A stretch of 64,000 nt of DNA, taken from NCBI GenBank assembly GCA_001599935.1, contig BCIJ01000047.1:1-64000 (forward strand), written 5' to 3'. Under the pieces are notes generated by a model. That model saw nothing but the letters and a program-made list of their open reading frames with translations, searched no databases and had not been told where the DNA came from. This document shows, piece by piece, positions 28,528-38,715 of this stretch. How positions within the stretch are numbered: position 1 is the first letter of the stretch; each line of letters starts with the position of its first letter. Both the position numbers and the translations under genes were made by a program. The stretch comes from Holtermannia corniformis. Its lineage: Eukaryota; Basidiomycota; Tremellomycetes; Holtermanniales.

Positions 28528-30464
28528 ATGCGGTGGGTAGGGGCGCTTGTATTGCCTATAGTGGGGGCACTATGGCCGCAGCCTAGACAGTGGGAGCTGT
28601 TCGAGCCAGCGCTGCTGCTTTCGCCCGACTTTGTCATCATCCCACCGCCAGATGCTGCTCCCGACGTGATCCGAGCGGTACGGCGGACGCTCGACGCGCT
28701 CGACGGCTGCAAGCACACTTATCTGTCACCCTCACGAGGTCTGGAATACCTCAATACGACGATAGAGGAGCTGCTAGAGCTCAGGCTGCACCAGACACAT
28801 CCAGGATCCATCTTAGGAGAAGCGATCAAGCCCGTCGAGACCCGAGACGAAGCTTACTCGCTGTTTGTGTCGACGCACGCAACCCTTCACGCCTCGACGG
28901 CACTCGGCATCCTTCGTGGTCTTTCTACATTTGAACAGCTTCTTTACGCTACACCTTACGGAGACGGCACCCTGTATACCCCACACTCGATCACGATCCA
29001 TGATCGACCTGCTTTTCCATGGCGAAGTGTGCTTCTCGACACTTCCCGACATTGGTTCTCCGTCGCTGCTGTGGAAAAGGTCCTCAGCAACATATAGTAG
29101 TCAAGCTGATACCCAACAGATGCTGGATACAATGGCATTCGTCAAGGTGAGTGCAACCCATTGCGGCTACGCTGATGACAGCTCAACGTCTTCCATTGGT
29201 GGGTATATATGTTCCGATGTAGCTCACAATAGGCACATTACCGACTCGCAATCGTTCCCACTGATTCTACCGTCTCATCCCGAGCTGATCGCCGGCGCGT
29301 ACTCGTCTGAAGAAGTCTACACTCTGCAAGACGTCGACCACATCATACACTATGCCGGCGAGGTGAGTGCAAGCTATCTGGGCGAGCTGACGGCAGCGAG
29401 GAATCGACGTTGTGCTCGAAGTGGACATGCCTGGCCACACAAGATCGATCAGTGACGCGTATCCGGAGCTGGTGGCGTGTGCGGATGGCCCATGGCGGGA
29501 ATACGTGGGTGAACCGAGGGAGACCGAGCTGATGCTGCAGGCTGTCGAACCACCATCTGGTCAGATTCGTTTTGTTTTGCCACAAGCAATGCGCCTGATC
29601 CTCGACATCCTTCGTGAGGCCACTGAGATGGTCAAGAGTACCTACTTCAGCACCGGCGGAGACGAGGTCAACACGCGGTGTTATGTAGGTCAGAGTAGTC
29701 TGATCATACTGACGTCAGGACGATGATACAATGACCCAGGATATCCTACGAGCTGCTAATACGAACCTCAAAGACGCCCTCACAGAGTTCACCAACGTCA
29801 CCCAGACGGTGGTGAGACAAGCGGGCAAGACGAGCGTGATTTGGCAGGAGATGGTGAATCATGCCGCCACGACTGGGCTGACGAAAAGGCTCTCGACTAC
29901 GACCTACCTGCAAACACGATAGCCCAGGTATGGATTGCCGGGCATGACGTTCGGCGTGTAATCCAGCGTGGCCACCGGGTGATACACGCCTCGAGCGACT
30001 ACTTTTACCTCGTAAGTCCCATCACGTCAACAGGACTGACGACAGGATTGCGGACTTGGTGGTTGGGTCAATGGCGACACTAGCGGCGGGTGGTGCTCCC
30101 CTCTGAGAAATTGGCAGCGAATCTATTCGTGCGTCGTGTGGCAGTGACCAAACTGACACCAGTTTCGATCCATACGCCGGCTTGCTCGCTCACGAACGGC
30201 CATTCATCCTTGGAGGTGAGTCTTTCCAGCTCGACGCGGCTTACCCCAGGCCAAGCCTCGCTGTGGACCGAGCAAGTCGACGAGACCAACCTCGAGAGCG
30301 TGATGTGGCCCCGCGCCGCCGCCTTGGCAGAGGTGTTTTGGTCGGGTCGTCAACCGGATCCCACCCACCGCTTCAACGATCTGCGCTACCGCCTCGTCGA
30401 CCGCGGGGTAGCTGCCAGTCCTATCCAACCCCACTGGTGTGCGCTGCGCCCTGGCCAGTGCTGA
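28528..30464 (+). CDS. Secreted beta-N-acetylhexosaminidase (GH20)
   Basis: A signal peptide (MRWVGALVLPIVGALW) and an N-terminal hexosaminidase domain precede the GH20 barrel: FPWRSVLLDTSRHWFSVAAV, LNVFHWHITDSQSFP, VLEVDMPGHTRS and the catalytic Asp-Glu pair in STGGDEVN. WTEQVDETNLESVMWPRAAALAE closes the barrel. Length is about 535 residues over 10 or so exons. It would remove terminal GlcNAc from chitin fragments and glycoproteins outside the cell. One intron, joining VEK to MLDTMAF near 29080-29120, seems to need a non-standard GTCCTC donor. The VIWQEM exon can be joined across a 35-nt intron to ALDYDLPANTIAQVW. Confidence 0.92.
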
Positions 30465-30583
30465 CCCCTATCGGTGATGTTGCCACGTGGCGCAGTAGTG
30501 AAACGCCTGTGCGGTGCGGTGCGGTGCAAGGGGCTCTGCGGAGTGTCAATCAGTCGACAAAGGTCATGTACATAGTAACAACC

Positions 30584-32560
30584 ATGTCAAACGCAGTGGA
30601 TGAGCACGCCCCAGTGCCGAGCAGCCTCCAGCCGGCGAGACCACCAGTGTATCAGCTCGAAGACCCACCTCCCGAGCCCTCGCTTCACCGCGGAACGTCG
30701 ATCACTTCGCACCGAGACTCGCTCGGGCCGTGGGACTCTGCGTCGCAAGCACCGTCGGCTCAGACTCAGTCAGTGTACAGCGTCCCGCTCAGAGATGGAC
30801 AGCATCTGCGTGCCAAGGGGAGCGTAGCCGGGTTGAGTTATATCGATGGTGGGTTGGGTTTGTTCGGAACGCGGCTGATGGCAGAGGAGGGGCAGTACTA
30901 CCGCTCACAGCATGCGAGGCCTGCTTCAGCCGTCATGCAGGACGCCAAGGACGAAGAGATGGAGCTGAGCCTCGTCAATGGCGCAGCAGGCATGGCAGGC
31001 TACCCGCAATCACCCTCGCCATACGCTCAGTTGCAACCAAAGCCGACAGCCTGGCAAAAGGCTCTTGGCGTGGTGGGACTGGGTGAAGCGAGAGATCCGA
31101 TCGAACAGCAGATTGATCGCAAGAGGCGGGGTATCTACCGTCAGAGGCACCCTTATGTCGCGTGGACTCTTGCCTTGGGTAGGTGCCAGCTGCCAGGAGC
31201 GAGCTGACGGCAGCCATGTGCGGTGTTATGGTTTTCGAGCTCGTCAAGAATGCCTCGATCACTGGGAGCGCGATTGCGACAAAGGTGGGTTTCAACCGTC
31301 CGACGTCGCTGACGACAGCCGACGTTCAACTATATGGTGGGTATCTATCCACCAGACTGCGCTTACCCCAGATCGGTCCAACCCCAAGTGTCCTCATCAA
31401 CATTGGTGCACGCTTCATCCCGTGCNTGAAATATGTCGACGCCTTGCCGCCGACGTTTCAGTTGGCTTGTCTGAACGATACCGCCAAGTAGGTTGTGATC
31501 ATGCAGATTGAGCTGATGACAGTCCGCCGACCACAGCGTGCTCTATCGAAGAGATTTGCGGTTTCGGCGGGTTCAACGGCGGCGAACCGGATCGTAAGTC
31601 TGCTGCATCAAACTCGGCTAACCGTAGAATCCTTCCGCTTCATCCTGCCCATCTTCCTGCACGTTGGCGTGATCCACCTGTTGCTCAACATGTTTGCTCA
31701 AGTCTGGGCAGCTGGCCAAGTCGAGCGCGAGATGGGTAGGTTTTACCTCGTGCGACCTAGCTGACATCAGGTTCGATTGGCTTCACCATTGTCTACTTTG
31801 CCGGAGGGATCTATGGCTTCATCTTGGGCGGCAACTTTTCCCGCACCGGCATCCCTAGCGTCGGTGCCAGTGGGGCCCTGTTCGCGACTGTGAGTCTGAC
31901 TCGTGTGGAACTGGCTAACGACAGAACGCCTGTGTACTGGTGGATCTGCTCTTGCACTGGCAATTCGAGGAACGGCCAAAGCTCAAGGTAAGTCGAGCAG
32001 CAACGACCGCGCTGACGGCAGGCATTCTTCTTGGCGATCGAATTCGCAATCGGAATCGCGATAGGTGAGCCCTCTCGTCCCGATCGCGCTGACGACAGGC
32101 TACATGTACGTCGTCCCCATCGAACAGAGCTAACGACAGCCCGAATGCGGTCGATGGTTTGGCGCACCTTGGCGTACGTTACCTGATCGTGACCGCGCTG
32201 ACATGCAGGGCTTCGCCATGGGCCTGCTGTTCGGCATCCTGCTCTATCCCGTCATCAGTACCACGCGCGCCCACAAAGTCACCGTCTGGGTTTTGCGCGC
32301 CATCGCCGTGGCGCTCATCATTCTTGCGTTTGTCCTTACGACCAAGAATTTCTGTGAGCTTTGCACGCGTGTGGCTGCGCTGACGAGCAGACACGGACGA
32401 TCCCAATGCGGCGTGCACCTGGTGCCGCTTCCTATCTTGCATCCCGACCTCGTCCAATGCGCGCTGCACCGGCACTGTGAGTCTCGATCTGACAGATCAA
32501 GCTGACAGCCAGGGAATCACGACCAGCACGACGACGACGACACGTCGCTGGGAGCTGTAA
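30584..32560 (+). CDS. Rhomboid-family intramembrane serine protease
   Basis: About 500 residues over 14 exons. A disordered cytosolic N-terminus leads to the first membrane helix (HPYVAWTLALAMCGVMVF). The L1 region GPTPSVLINIGARFIPC and GGFNGGEPD precede the core: LHVGVIHLLLNMFAQ, then the catalytic serine in GIPSVGASGALFAT and histidine in GLAHLGGFAMG. These form the Ser-His dyad of active rhomboids, here of the Golgi/plasma-membrane type. Exon 3 is 18 nt and one exon is only 7 nt (32099-32105, GCTACAT), required to keep IGYIPNAVDGLAHLGG in frame. One ambiguous base at 31426 (codon NTG). The stop is 12 bp from that of NPA3. Confidence 0.92.
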
Positions 32561-32572
32561 CGTGATGATGCA

Positions 32573-33952
32573 TCACGGCGCTGGCCACTTTGCTCCTGAC
32601 GACTGCGGAAGCCGACTTCCGAACGCTCCACCAGGCCCCGCGTCCTCTGTCGTACCGTTAGTGCGGTACCGCAGATCGGTGGTGCAGATAAGAGTACTCA
32701 CCCAGATCACCCCGTCCAATCTCTGGTGCATCGTCCTCGTACTCGTCCTCACTCAGCCCGGCCTCGTCGTCCTCTCTGTCTTGCCGTTCATTGACGCCAT
32801 GCGGACCGAAAGGGTTCTCGCCCATCTTCATGTCTCGCATCAGCCGTTCGAGTTGCGTCTTCTTGTCCGCCTCGGCCTTGGCCTTGCGCTCAGCCGCGAC
32901 ACGTGCCAATTCAGGTTTGTAATCACTAATCATCAGCTCAATCTACCGTCTCCCCCACTCACGCTTCGTATTCTGCCGCGGCGGCATCCACAGCCTCAAA
33001 AAACTCCTTCATGCCCGCTCCCGTCATCGCACTGACGCCGACCGTCTGTCGTCAGCCACGCTGACGCACGGAAAACGTACCCTCAGATGCGAGTAGAACT
33101 CGTCCAGGACCAAGCTCATACTGCTCATCAGGGTGTTCATGTAGCTCTGCTCGCCGTTCTCGTCCCGGCCGCGTTCTTGAAGCGCCTTTTGAAACGCCTC
33201 GAAATCTTCCATCCATTCAACGGCGAAATCGTGGGGCTCGACGTCGATCTTGTTGAACACGAGGATGAAGGGGAGTCGGGTTTTGTACAGGATTCTGTCG
33301 TTAGCGCGGTCGAGGCGAAAGAGACTTACGAGCAGGCATAGAGCATATTCGACATGAACGTAGCTGGCGCCGTCGTCCTCGGTGTGTCGATGATGTAGGC
33401 TACTACGGTTGGTAACGACGAAGCGATAGCGTCGGTGATGATGGCGCCCGAAGCCGACCACGTAAAGATCTCAATTTGCCCCGGTGTATCGACGAGAATG
33501 TGACTGCCGTCAGTCCAGCTCAGCCTTGGTCGACTCACTCTACGTCTGCCGCGCGCTTCTCCATGAATCCCAGCACTTGATCAAACTTGGTCGTGAACAG
33601 ATTCAACGCCGTGAGGATCCCTCCGTTCGGTCCGAGGTTATATCTGCCACTCAGCACGACGTCTGCAGCACGGGAGCGACCTACTGCTTCATGACCTCTT
33701 TGTAGTCGACCGTATCGCGGATGTCAATGTTGGCGCTATATGGCATGTGCGTCACGGCCGGGTCGAGGTTGAGGATATACGGCGGCGACTGCTTGGAGTG
33801 GAGGTGCGAGTTGAGCCGTTGGAGGAGGGTCGTTTTGCCCTGGCGTCAGCGAGTTCTTGCTGGGAGGAGCTTACCGATCCAGCCATTCCGATACACAGCA
33901 CGACTGTTGGCTTCTTTTCCATCTTGGGTGATGACGGGCCTGCTTCGGCCAT
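32573..33952 (-). CDS. NPA3: GPN-loop GTPase 1 (Npa3)
   Basis: Exons give about 385 residues. G1 is [14 protein letters not shown], interrupted by an intron after [25 protein letters not shown] follows, then the family-defining Gly-Pro-Asn insert [17 protein letters not shown]3 [12 protein letters not shown] and G4 VFNKIDV. The C-terminus is a long charged helix ([19 protein letters not shown]) and an acidic tail. Npa3/GPN1 pairs with other GPN proteins for assembly and nuclear import of RNA polymerase II. The last exon after [11 protein letters not shown] is short. Convergent with the rhomboid gene (12 bp) and divergent from RDS3 (125 bp). Confidence 0.95.
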
Positions 33953-33980
33953 GGTGGATGATAGTCAGCAGCAACTGGAG

Positions 33981-34009
33981 CCACTTTGAGAATAGATCGG
34001 ATAAAGTGG
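33981..34009. promoter_or_regulatory. Inverted repeat in the NPA3/RDS3 promoter
   Basis: CCACTTT (33981-33987) is repeated inverted as AAAGTGG (34003-34009), 15 nt apart, in the 125-bp space between the two start codons. A possible dimeric-factor site. Confidence 0.35.
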
Positions 34010-34077
34010 AGGCAGCAAATAAATTACCGACTCTTACTAACAGTCCTCGCCACCAGTAACGAGGATCAGCAACCACC

Positions 34078-34748
34078 ATGGTGAGTCGAGCGCGCTGTCG
34101 GAGCGCGGTACTGACACTAGGCAGTCCAAGCACCACCCCGGTGAGTAGCCAGCTCCCAACGAGCGCTGCTGACCCGCCAGATTTGATCATGTGCCGGCGG
34201 CAACCTGGCATCGGTAGGTCACTCCTCTCACCGTCGACATTACTAACACGGCAGCCATCGGACGCATGTGTGAAAAGTGCGACGGCAAATGGTGGGTAGT
34301 CGATCCCCGCTCACCGAAACTGACGCAGCAGTCCCGTGTGCGACTCGTACGTGCGGCCAATGACCCAGGTTCGGGTTTGCGACGAATGCTCTTGTACGTC
34401 CTTTGCATCTGCTGGAACTTCGCTGATGACGTAGTCGGGACCAACTCGAGCAAATGCTGCATCTGCGGCGGGCCAGGTAAGTCTCGCTTAGTCGTACCAA
34501 GCTGACAAATAGCCATTTCCGACGCCTACTACTGCACAGAATGCACCCGGCTAGGTAGGTCCCGCCTCAGACAAACCGAGCTGACCACTGCAGAAAAAGA
34601 CCGCGACGGGTGTCCCAAGATTGTCAATATGGGTGCGAGTCGTGTCGATGCGTTCTTCGAACGCAAGCGGCTGGGGTGCGTCGTTTGTGCTTCGGTGGCG
34701 TTGACTGACCCTCGTAGAATGGAGAACGGCGGATTTAAAAAGGGTTAG
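34078..34748 (+). CDS. RDS3: SF3b subunit Rds3/PHF5A
   Basis: Nine exons encode about 113 residues; eight introns occupy half the gene. The first coding exon is only the ATG (34078-34080). Spliced, it reads [20 protein letters not shown], then [42 protein letters not shown] and [20 protein letters not shown]. It has the full set of CXXC zinc ligands of this knot-like protein. Rds3 sits in SF3b of the U2 snRNP, next to the branch-site adenosine pocket. It matches human PHF5A closely along its length. Another splicing gene, SPF27, is at 60.6 kb. Confidence 0.96.
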
Positions 34749-34973
34749 ACGCATGCACACCGTATACTGGCTAGAGGTGCGTGGCGTTCACCGCTGCGCG
34801 AGATTGGTCCTGTTTTTGTTTGCGGTCATTGAACGGCGGTCTGCTGCGACTGCTCTTGCTAGAAGCAAGTATGTAAATCCGACCACTGCTCGAGCTTCTA
34901 GCTCAGACACATTGCTCGTAACAGTATCACATGTGCGTTCAGGTACTCATCTGAGCTACTCCGTCTTGACCTC

Positions 34974-35222
34974 TCAGTCATTGGTCTTGGCAGTCTCTGG
35001 CCTGACCTTTTTAGCGTCGTAGATTCGTCGAAGATCCGAGCAGATGTCCCGCGCGTTATCAGGGTCCTCTGTCGACTGGGGCTGCAAGCCGAGCTCGCGC
35101 TCTGTGCCCGCGTACATGTAATAGGTCACATTGGTCTCCTGGGGAACTTCACAAAACTCGTGCGTGGTGACGTTACCTTCCGAGTCGGTCACGTACCATT
35201 TCCCGAGGTAGTTGGATGACAT
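34974..35222 (-). CDS. Small orphan protein, 82 aa (cluster member 1)
   Basis: An intronless frame starting MSSNYLGKWYVTDSEGNVTT and ending in a charged helix (CSDLRRIYDAKKVRPETAK). It has no signal peptide or membrane segment. The N-terminal layout (aromatic WYV, then a Thr/Glu-rich strand) resembles the two small proteins at 36199 and 36466, and TERELGLQPQSTE resembles TEHKLQPTGTEP in the frame at 35531. Not a recognised family. All lie on the same strand in 1.7 kb, upstream of nothing but each other and downstream of LAP3. Confidence 0.5.
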   Translation of the reverse strand: MSSNYLGKWYVTDSEGNVTTHEFCEVPQETNVTYYMYAGTERELGLQPQSTEDPDNARDICSDLRRIYDAKKVRPETAKTND

Positions 35223-35530
35223 GTTTGCCGCCGGCGATGACTGCTGCGACGTGGCCTTTATCTGCAGCTGTCACACCTTTGAGACATTGATAGTGGGCAA
35301 ATGAGTCGCCGCTGAACGGAGTACGCACAACGGATAAAGCTCATTCTCGGTCCGGTAACAGACAAGTGACGAGTTGACCTCCTTTGCTCGGTTGAGTCTG
35401 AAGCTTGTCGACCGTCATCGTTGTCATGAGAATGCATTGCGGGTGCTCGAACGATATCACTGAGCTCGCAATGCCCGACTAGTGTAAGCGCTGTGGCCAA
35501 TCCTACTCGAATAACTCATAGATGTGGCGC

Positions 35531-35698
35531 CTAGGCGTTTGCTTTCTCGACTGCGGTGTGGACCTTTGTCATCAGCCGCAATAGACCATAGCCTGGTTCT
35601 GTGCCCGTTGGCTGCAGCTTGTGCTCCGTGACGAGGTTGGCAAGCTCCTGCTCTTCACCATGGCTCAACCTGCGTCGGACGTCAGGTGGAAGATTTCC
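35531..35698 (-). pseudogene. Fragment related to the small orphan family (cluster member 2)
   Basis: A frame open for 56 codons ends LLRLMTKVHTAVEKANA-TAG and contains TEHKLQPTGTEP, similar to member 1's C-terminal half. No ATG in frame; a TAG lies just upstream (35699-35701). It may be a 3' exon whose first exon I could not find, or a decayed copy. 35223-35530 and 35706-36198 show nothing I can support. Confidence 0.3.
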
Positions 35699-36198
35699 CT
35701 ATTGGCCGCCAGGCGTGGACGAGGGGTATATGAGTCGCGCACAGAAGGCTCTTGAGTGCATCTCTTGCGACCAGCTGTAAAGGAATCCAGCTCAGAAGCA
35801 GCGGAACTGCGCTTAACCGCCGCATCGATTGGACGGGCTGATCCGCAAGCGCATTTCACACGTCTTCTAACCGCTGTCATCGCACTCGGTCATACTTTAT
35901 CCCGCATCGCGCTGTGGCCGGGAGCTACTCAATGGAAGCCCCGCTCATGCGTAGAGTGTGAATAGGTTCATCCTGCATTTCTCACAAGTGCTCTGCTGAT
36001 GGATGGGGATTCCGTCGTTCAGTGTACAAGCAGGATTCAAATGTGTTCAAGGCTGGCTCTCTTCATGATTACAGTAGTCCGATGTTGATGATGGTCACGT
36101 CGTACAGACAATCGTGACTCCTGTTCCGTGGCAATGTGTCAGGCTTTACAGGCGAGAGCGTGTGCATCGTGCATCAACATATCCCGCAACGGAACCTT

Positions 36199-36408
36199 TC
36201 AATCAGCCGCTGACTTTTGCTGTGCACCACCAAGGACCGCAAGTCCGCGCACAAGGCGGTCTTTTTGTGCTTGCGTCATGGTTTGTTCTGTCGATCGCTG
36301 CTCCACTGTGCGCGTGACATGATACTGATCGCTCTGCCATTCAATCACGATCGTCTCTTCGTTGACAGGCAGATACCAGTGCTCAGTACAAGTCCCGTTG
36401 GTTGTCAT
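36199..36408 (-). CDS. Small orphan protein, 69 aa (cluster member 3)
   Basis: MTTNGTCTEHWYLPVNEETI begins a 69-residue frame with predicted strands followed by a Lys/Arg helix (QAQKDRLVRGLAVLGG). It aligns end to end with the protein at 36466: shared pattern TE-x-[YW]-Y-L-x-V-N-x-x-T-[LI], a later V-x-R, then K-x-x-[VL]-V-x-G-L-x-x-[ML]-G. They are tandem paralogs. A longer start three residues upstream is possible. Function unknown. Confidence 0.55.
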   Translation of the reverse strand: MTTNGTCTEHWYLPVNEETIVIEWQSDQYHVTRTVEQRSTEQTMTQAQKDRLVRGLAVLGGAQQKSAAD

Positions 36409-36465
36409 TGGTCGCAAGTCGCTAGGATGATCTCATCTGTGTAGTGCATACTTTCGAGAAGGCGA

Positions 36466-36681
36466 CTAGGCGGAGTCTTTCACAACCTCATCGGGCCCGA
36501 GTACCCGGGCTCCCATTTCGAGGAGTCCTTCGACCACCATTTGCTTATTGCGCTCGTCGTACTCCAACGTATGCCCCCGGCGTTCGACTTGCCACTTGTC
36601 AGGGCCCAGCTCGGTAAAGGTAAGTGTGACGTTGTTCACGCCAAGGTAGTACCTCTCAGTCAATGCGGTAGATTCAGTCAT
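36466..36681 (-). CDS. Small orphan protein, 71 aa (cluster member 4)
   Basis: The start was chosen at MTESTALTERYYLGVNNVTL because it aligns with member 3; the frame is open 12 residues further, to 36717. Sequence features are TERYYLGVN, DKWQVERR and NKQMVVEGLLEMG, then a short acidic tail. Paralog of the 69-residue protein 57 bp downstream. It lies 80 bp after the LAP3 stop on the same strand. Small size, Tyr/Trp content and fast divergence fit a rapidly evolving lineage-specific family. Confidence 0.55.
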   Translation of the reverse strand: MTESTALTERYYLGVNNVTLTFTELGPDKWQVERRGHTLEYDERNKQMVVEGLLEMGARVLGPDEVVKDSA

Positions 36682-36761
36682 GCGGCTTGGGCTTGGCAAT
36701 ACGCGCTTATAGCCCATCGGCGTGCGGTCACAACTCTCATCACATACAACGCCTTCGTAAT

Positions 36762-38462
36762 CTAAGCGAGCGTTCCCTGTATTGTCAGCGCGGCCTTCCA
36801 GTCATCCACCTACCATCGGATCCCACGGCTTGAGAACAGTCGCGTTGCCCCGCTCCAAGACGTCGACATACTTCTTTGCGGCAATGCTCTTGGGAATCAC
36901 CACTTGGTAGACGTACCTGTCCGTCAGCCCGTCCTTTGTAGGTCGACTCACTCGTTGAACCACTCGGCCGTCGCCATGTACCATCCGTTCTCACCCGCGT
37001 CCTTGCCCCACGAGTTTTCGACCTTGTACTTGACCGCACGGCCATTGGCGTCGACGTGCACGGCGGTGATGACCATTGCGTGGGTCATCTGTCGTCAGCG
37101 CGGTTGCGGCGGATGAGACTCACAGAGCTCTCGCCCATCTCGAGCCGCTGGGCCTTGGTCATTCCAAGCGCGTAGCCAAAGGCGAGCGAAGTCTCGTACA
37201 CGTCACGGTCCATGACGCCTTGGGCAGACACGAGGGCCTTGCCAACGTCGCAGCCAAAGAACACGGGGTGATCAGCCTTGATCGATGCAATCACGGCGCG
37301 TTCGAGTGCCTCGGCCGGGGCGTTGACGTCTGACATCAGCGTGGTCGGTTGGGACAAGACGTACACTGCACAGGACGCCCGTTCCAAACATTGCCAAGCC
37401 GCTCTACCGTATACAATGCCTCGTACGAGTTGCGCGGGTCGTTAATGAGTGAAAACGAGTCGGCCGGCTGGGTTTTGGACGTCGCCGCAAGAGTCTGTCG
37501 TCAGCGCAGCCGCCGCAGCTTCACTCACCTTGTAGAATTCGATCGGGGTGCCGTCCCATTTGCCAAACTTGCCATCACGGTCATAATACTCGTACGTGAG
37601 TCGCTCGGAGGCCTTGGGAGGGGTGCCGAGACACACGCTGAGCGTGTTGTAGACATCAGACAGCATGGCCTCTTTGCGTCGCCTGGCTTTTGTGCCCTTG
37701 AGCCCACGCAGCTCGTATGCAAACTCGCGCAGCTTGGACGTCAACAGCGAGTTGAGCTTGGAGCTAGCACTCGACGAGTAGGACTCGGGGAAAAGCGTTT
37801 GCGGGATCACACCGTATTTTTCGAGCAGGTTGACCGCCATATCCCATTGGCCGCCGTCGTTGACCGGGGCAGTGTTGAGGAATGACAGCAAGCGCCCATC
37901 GAGCGGTTCGTCTACAAGATCGAGCACATTTCTGCCGTCAGCTGGATCGATTGGATAGGACCTACTCTAGATAGTAGTTGGCCTTTTCCAGCTTGTCGTA
38001 GAAAAACAGGTACGACTGGGAGAGCTGAAACTCGTCAAGCTTGAGGTTCTTGATGATTTGATAGCGGAGCACATTGGTAGTGGCAAAGAGCCAGCAGCGG
38101 CCCGAGCTGAGCTGGTTGGTACGTGGGCCGGGGTAATCGCCCTTGGCGTCGAGACCCTTGAGCTGGGTGTTGAACACCTTGATGTCCTTGATAAGGGCTG
38201 TTCGTGACGCCAACGGTGCGATGGGGTCGGTCTTACTCAACACGAGGCGTGATAGCTGCAGCGAGGGTGACTGCGTGTCAGCCGCGTCCTGCCGACTTGC
38301 ACTCACCTGATCAAAGGCGTCTTGCCACTTGGCGAGCTTGTCAGCGGTGAGCTCGGGCTCCGGCACGACCCCATCGTCCATCGCCTCGACGGGCTCTGGC
38401 TGGGGGTAGCGCTTCTCGTCAATCACAACGACGGTAGCAGGCTTTGATGCTTGGGATCCCAT
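36762..38462 (-). CDS. LAP3: Bleomycin hydrolase / cysteine aminopeptidase (C1B)
   Basis: Seven exons give about 495 residues starting MGSQASKPATVVVIDEKRYP. The catalytic Cys is in NQLSSGRCWLFATTNVLR, the His in MTHAMVITAVHVD and the Asn in YKVENSWGKDAG, the papain-type triad of family C1B. VFFGCDVGK and YEYYDRDGKFGKWDG are also family hallmarks. The enzyme is a hexameric cytosolic aminopeptidase that detoxifies bleomycin and homocysteine thiolactone in yeast. The last exon, after a 37-nt intron, codes only for GTLA, so the protein ends KPWDPMGTLA, equivalent to the trimmed yeast form without the final Lys. Divergent from the SET cluster. Confidence 0.94.
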
Positions 38463-38715
38463 GGTGGTTGTCAGCTGGCAGACACGATGGCGGGTAAAGG
38501 CTGCACGTGGATGGCGCCGGCACGAGATAAGACCGCACCGACCCGGCCGACCGCGGATCAAGCGTTTCATCGCCAGGTGAAACACCGCAAAGGAGCAGCG
38601 GCACGGATCTTCCTCAGATCTTCCTCAGCACGAGCTGAACGCACGGACCGACAGTGTACACTAAACACAGCTGACCCCTATGGCGTTGACTCTTCGCAAT
38701 CACTGACAGTCTGTG

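Noticed and set aside
38606..38627. Tandem GATCTTCCTCA duplication upstream of TPR-SET copy A
   Set aside because: Two 11-bp copies are likely replication slippage; no functional hint.
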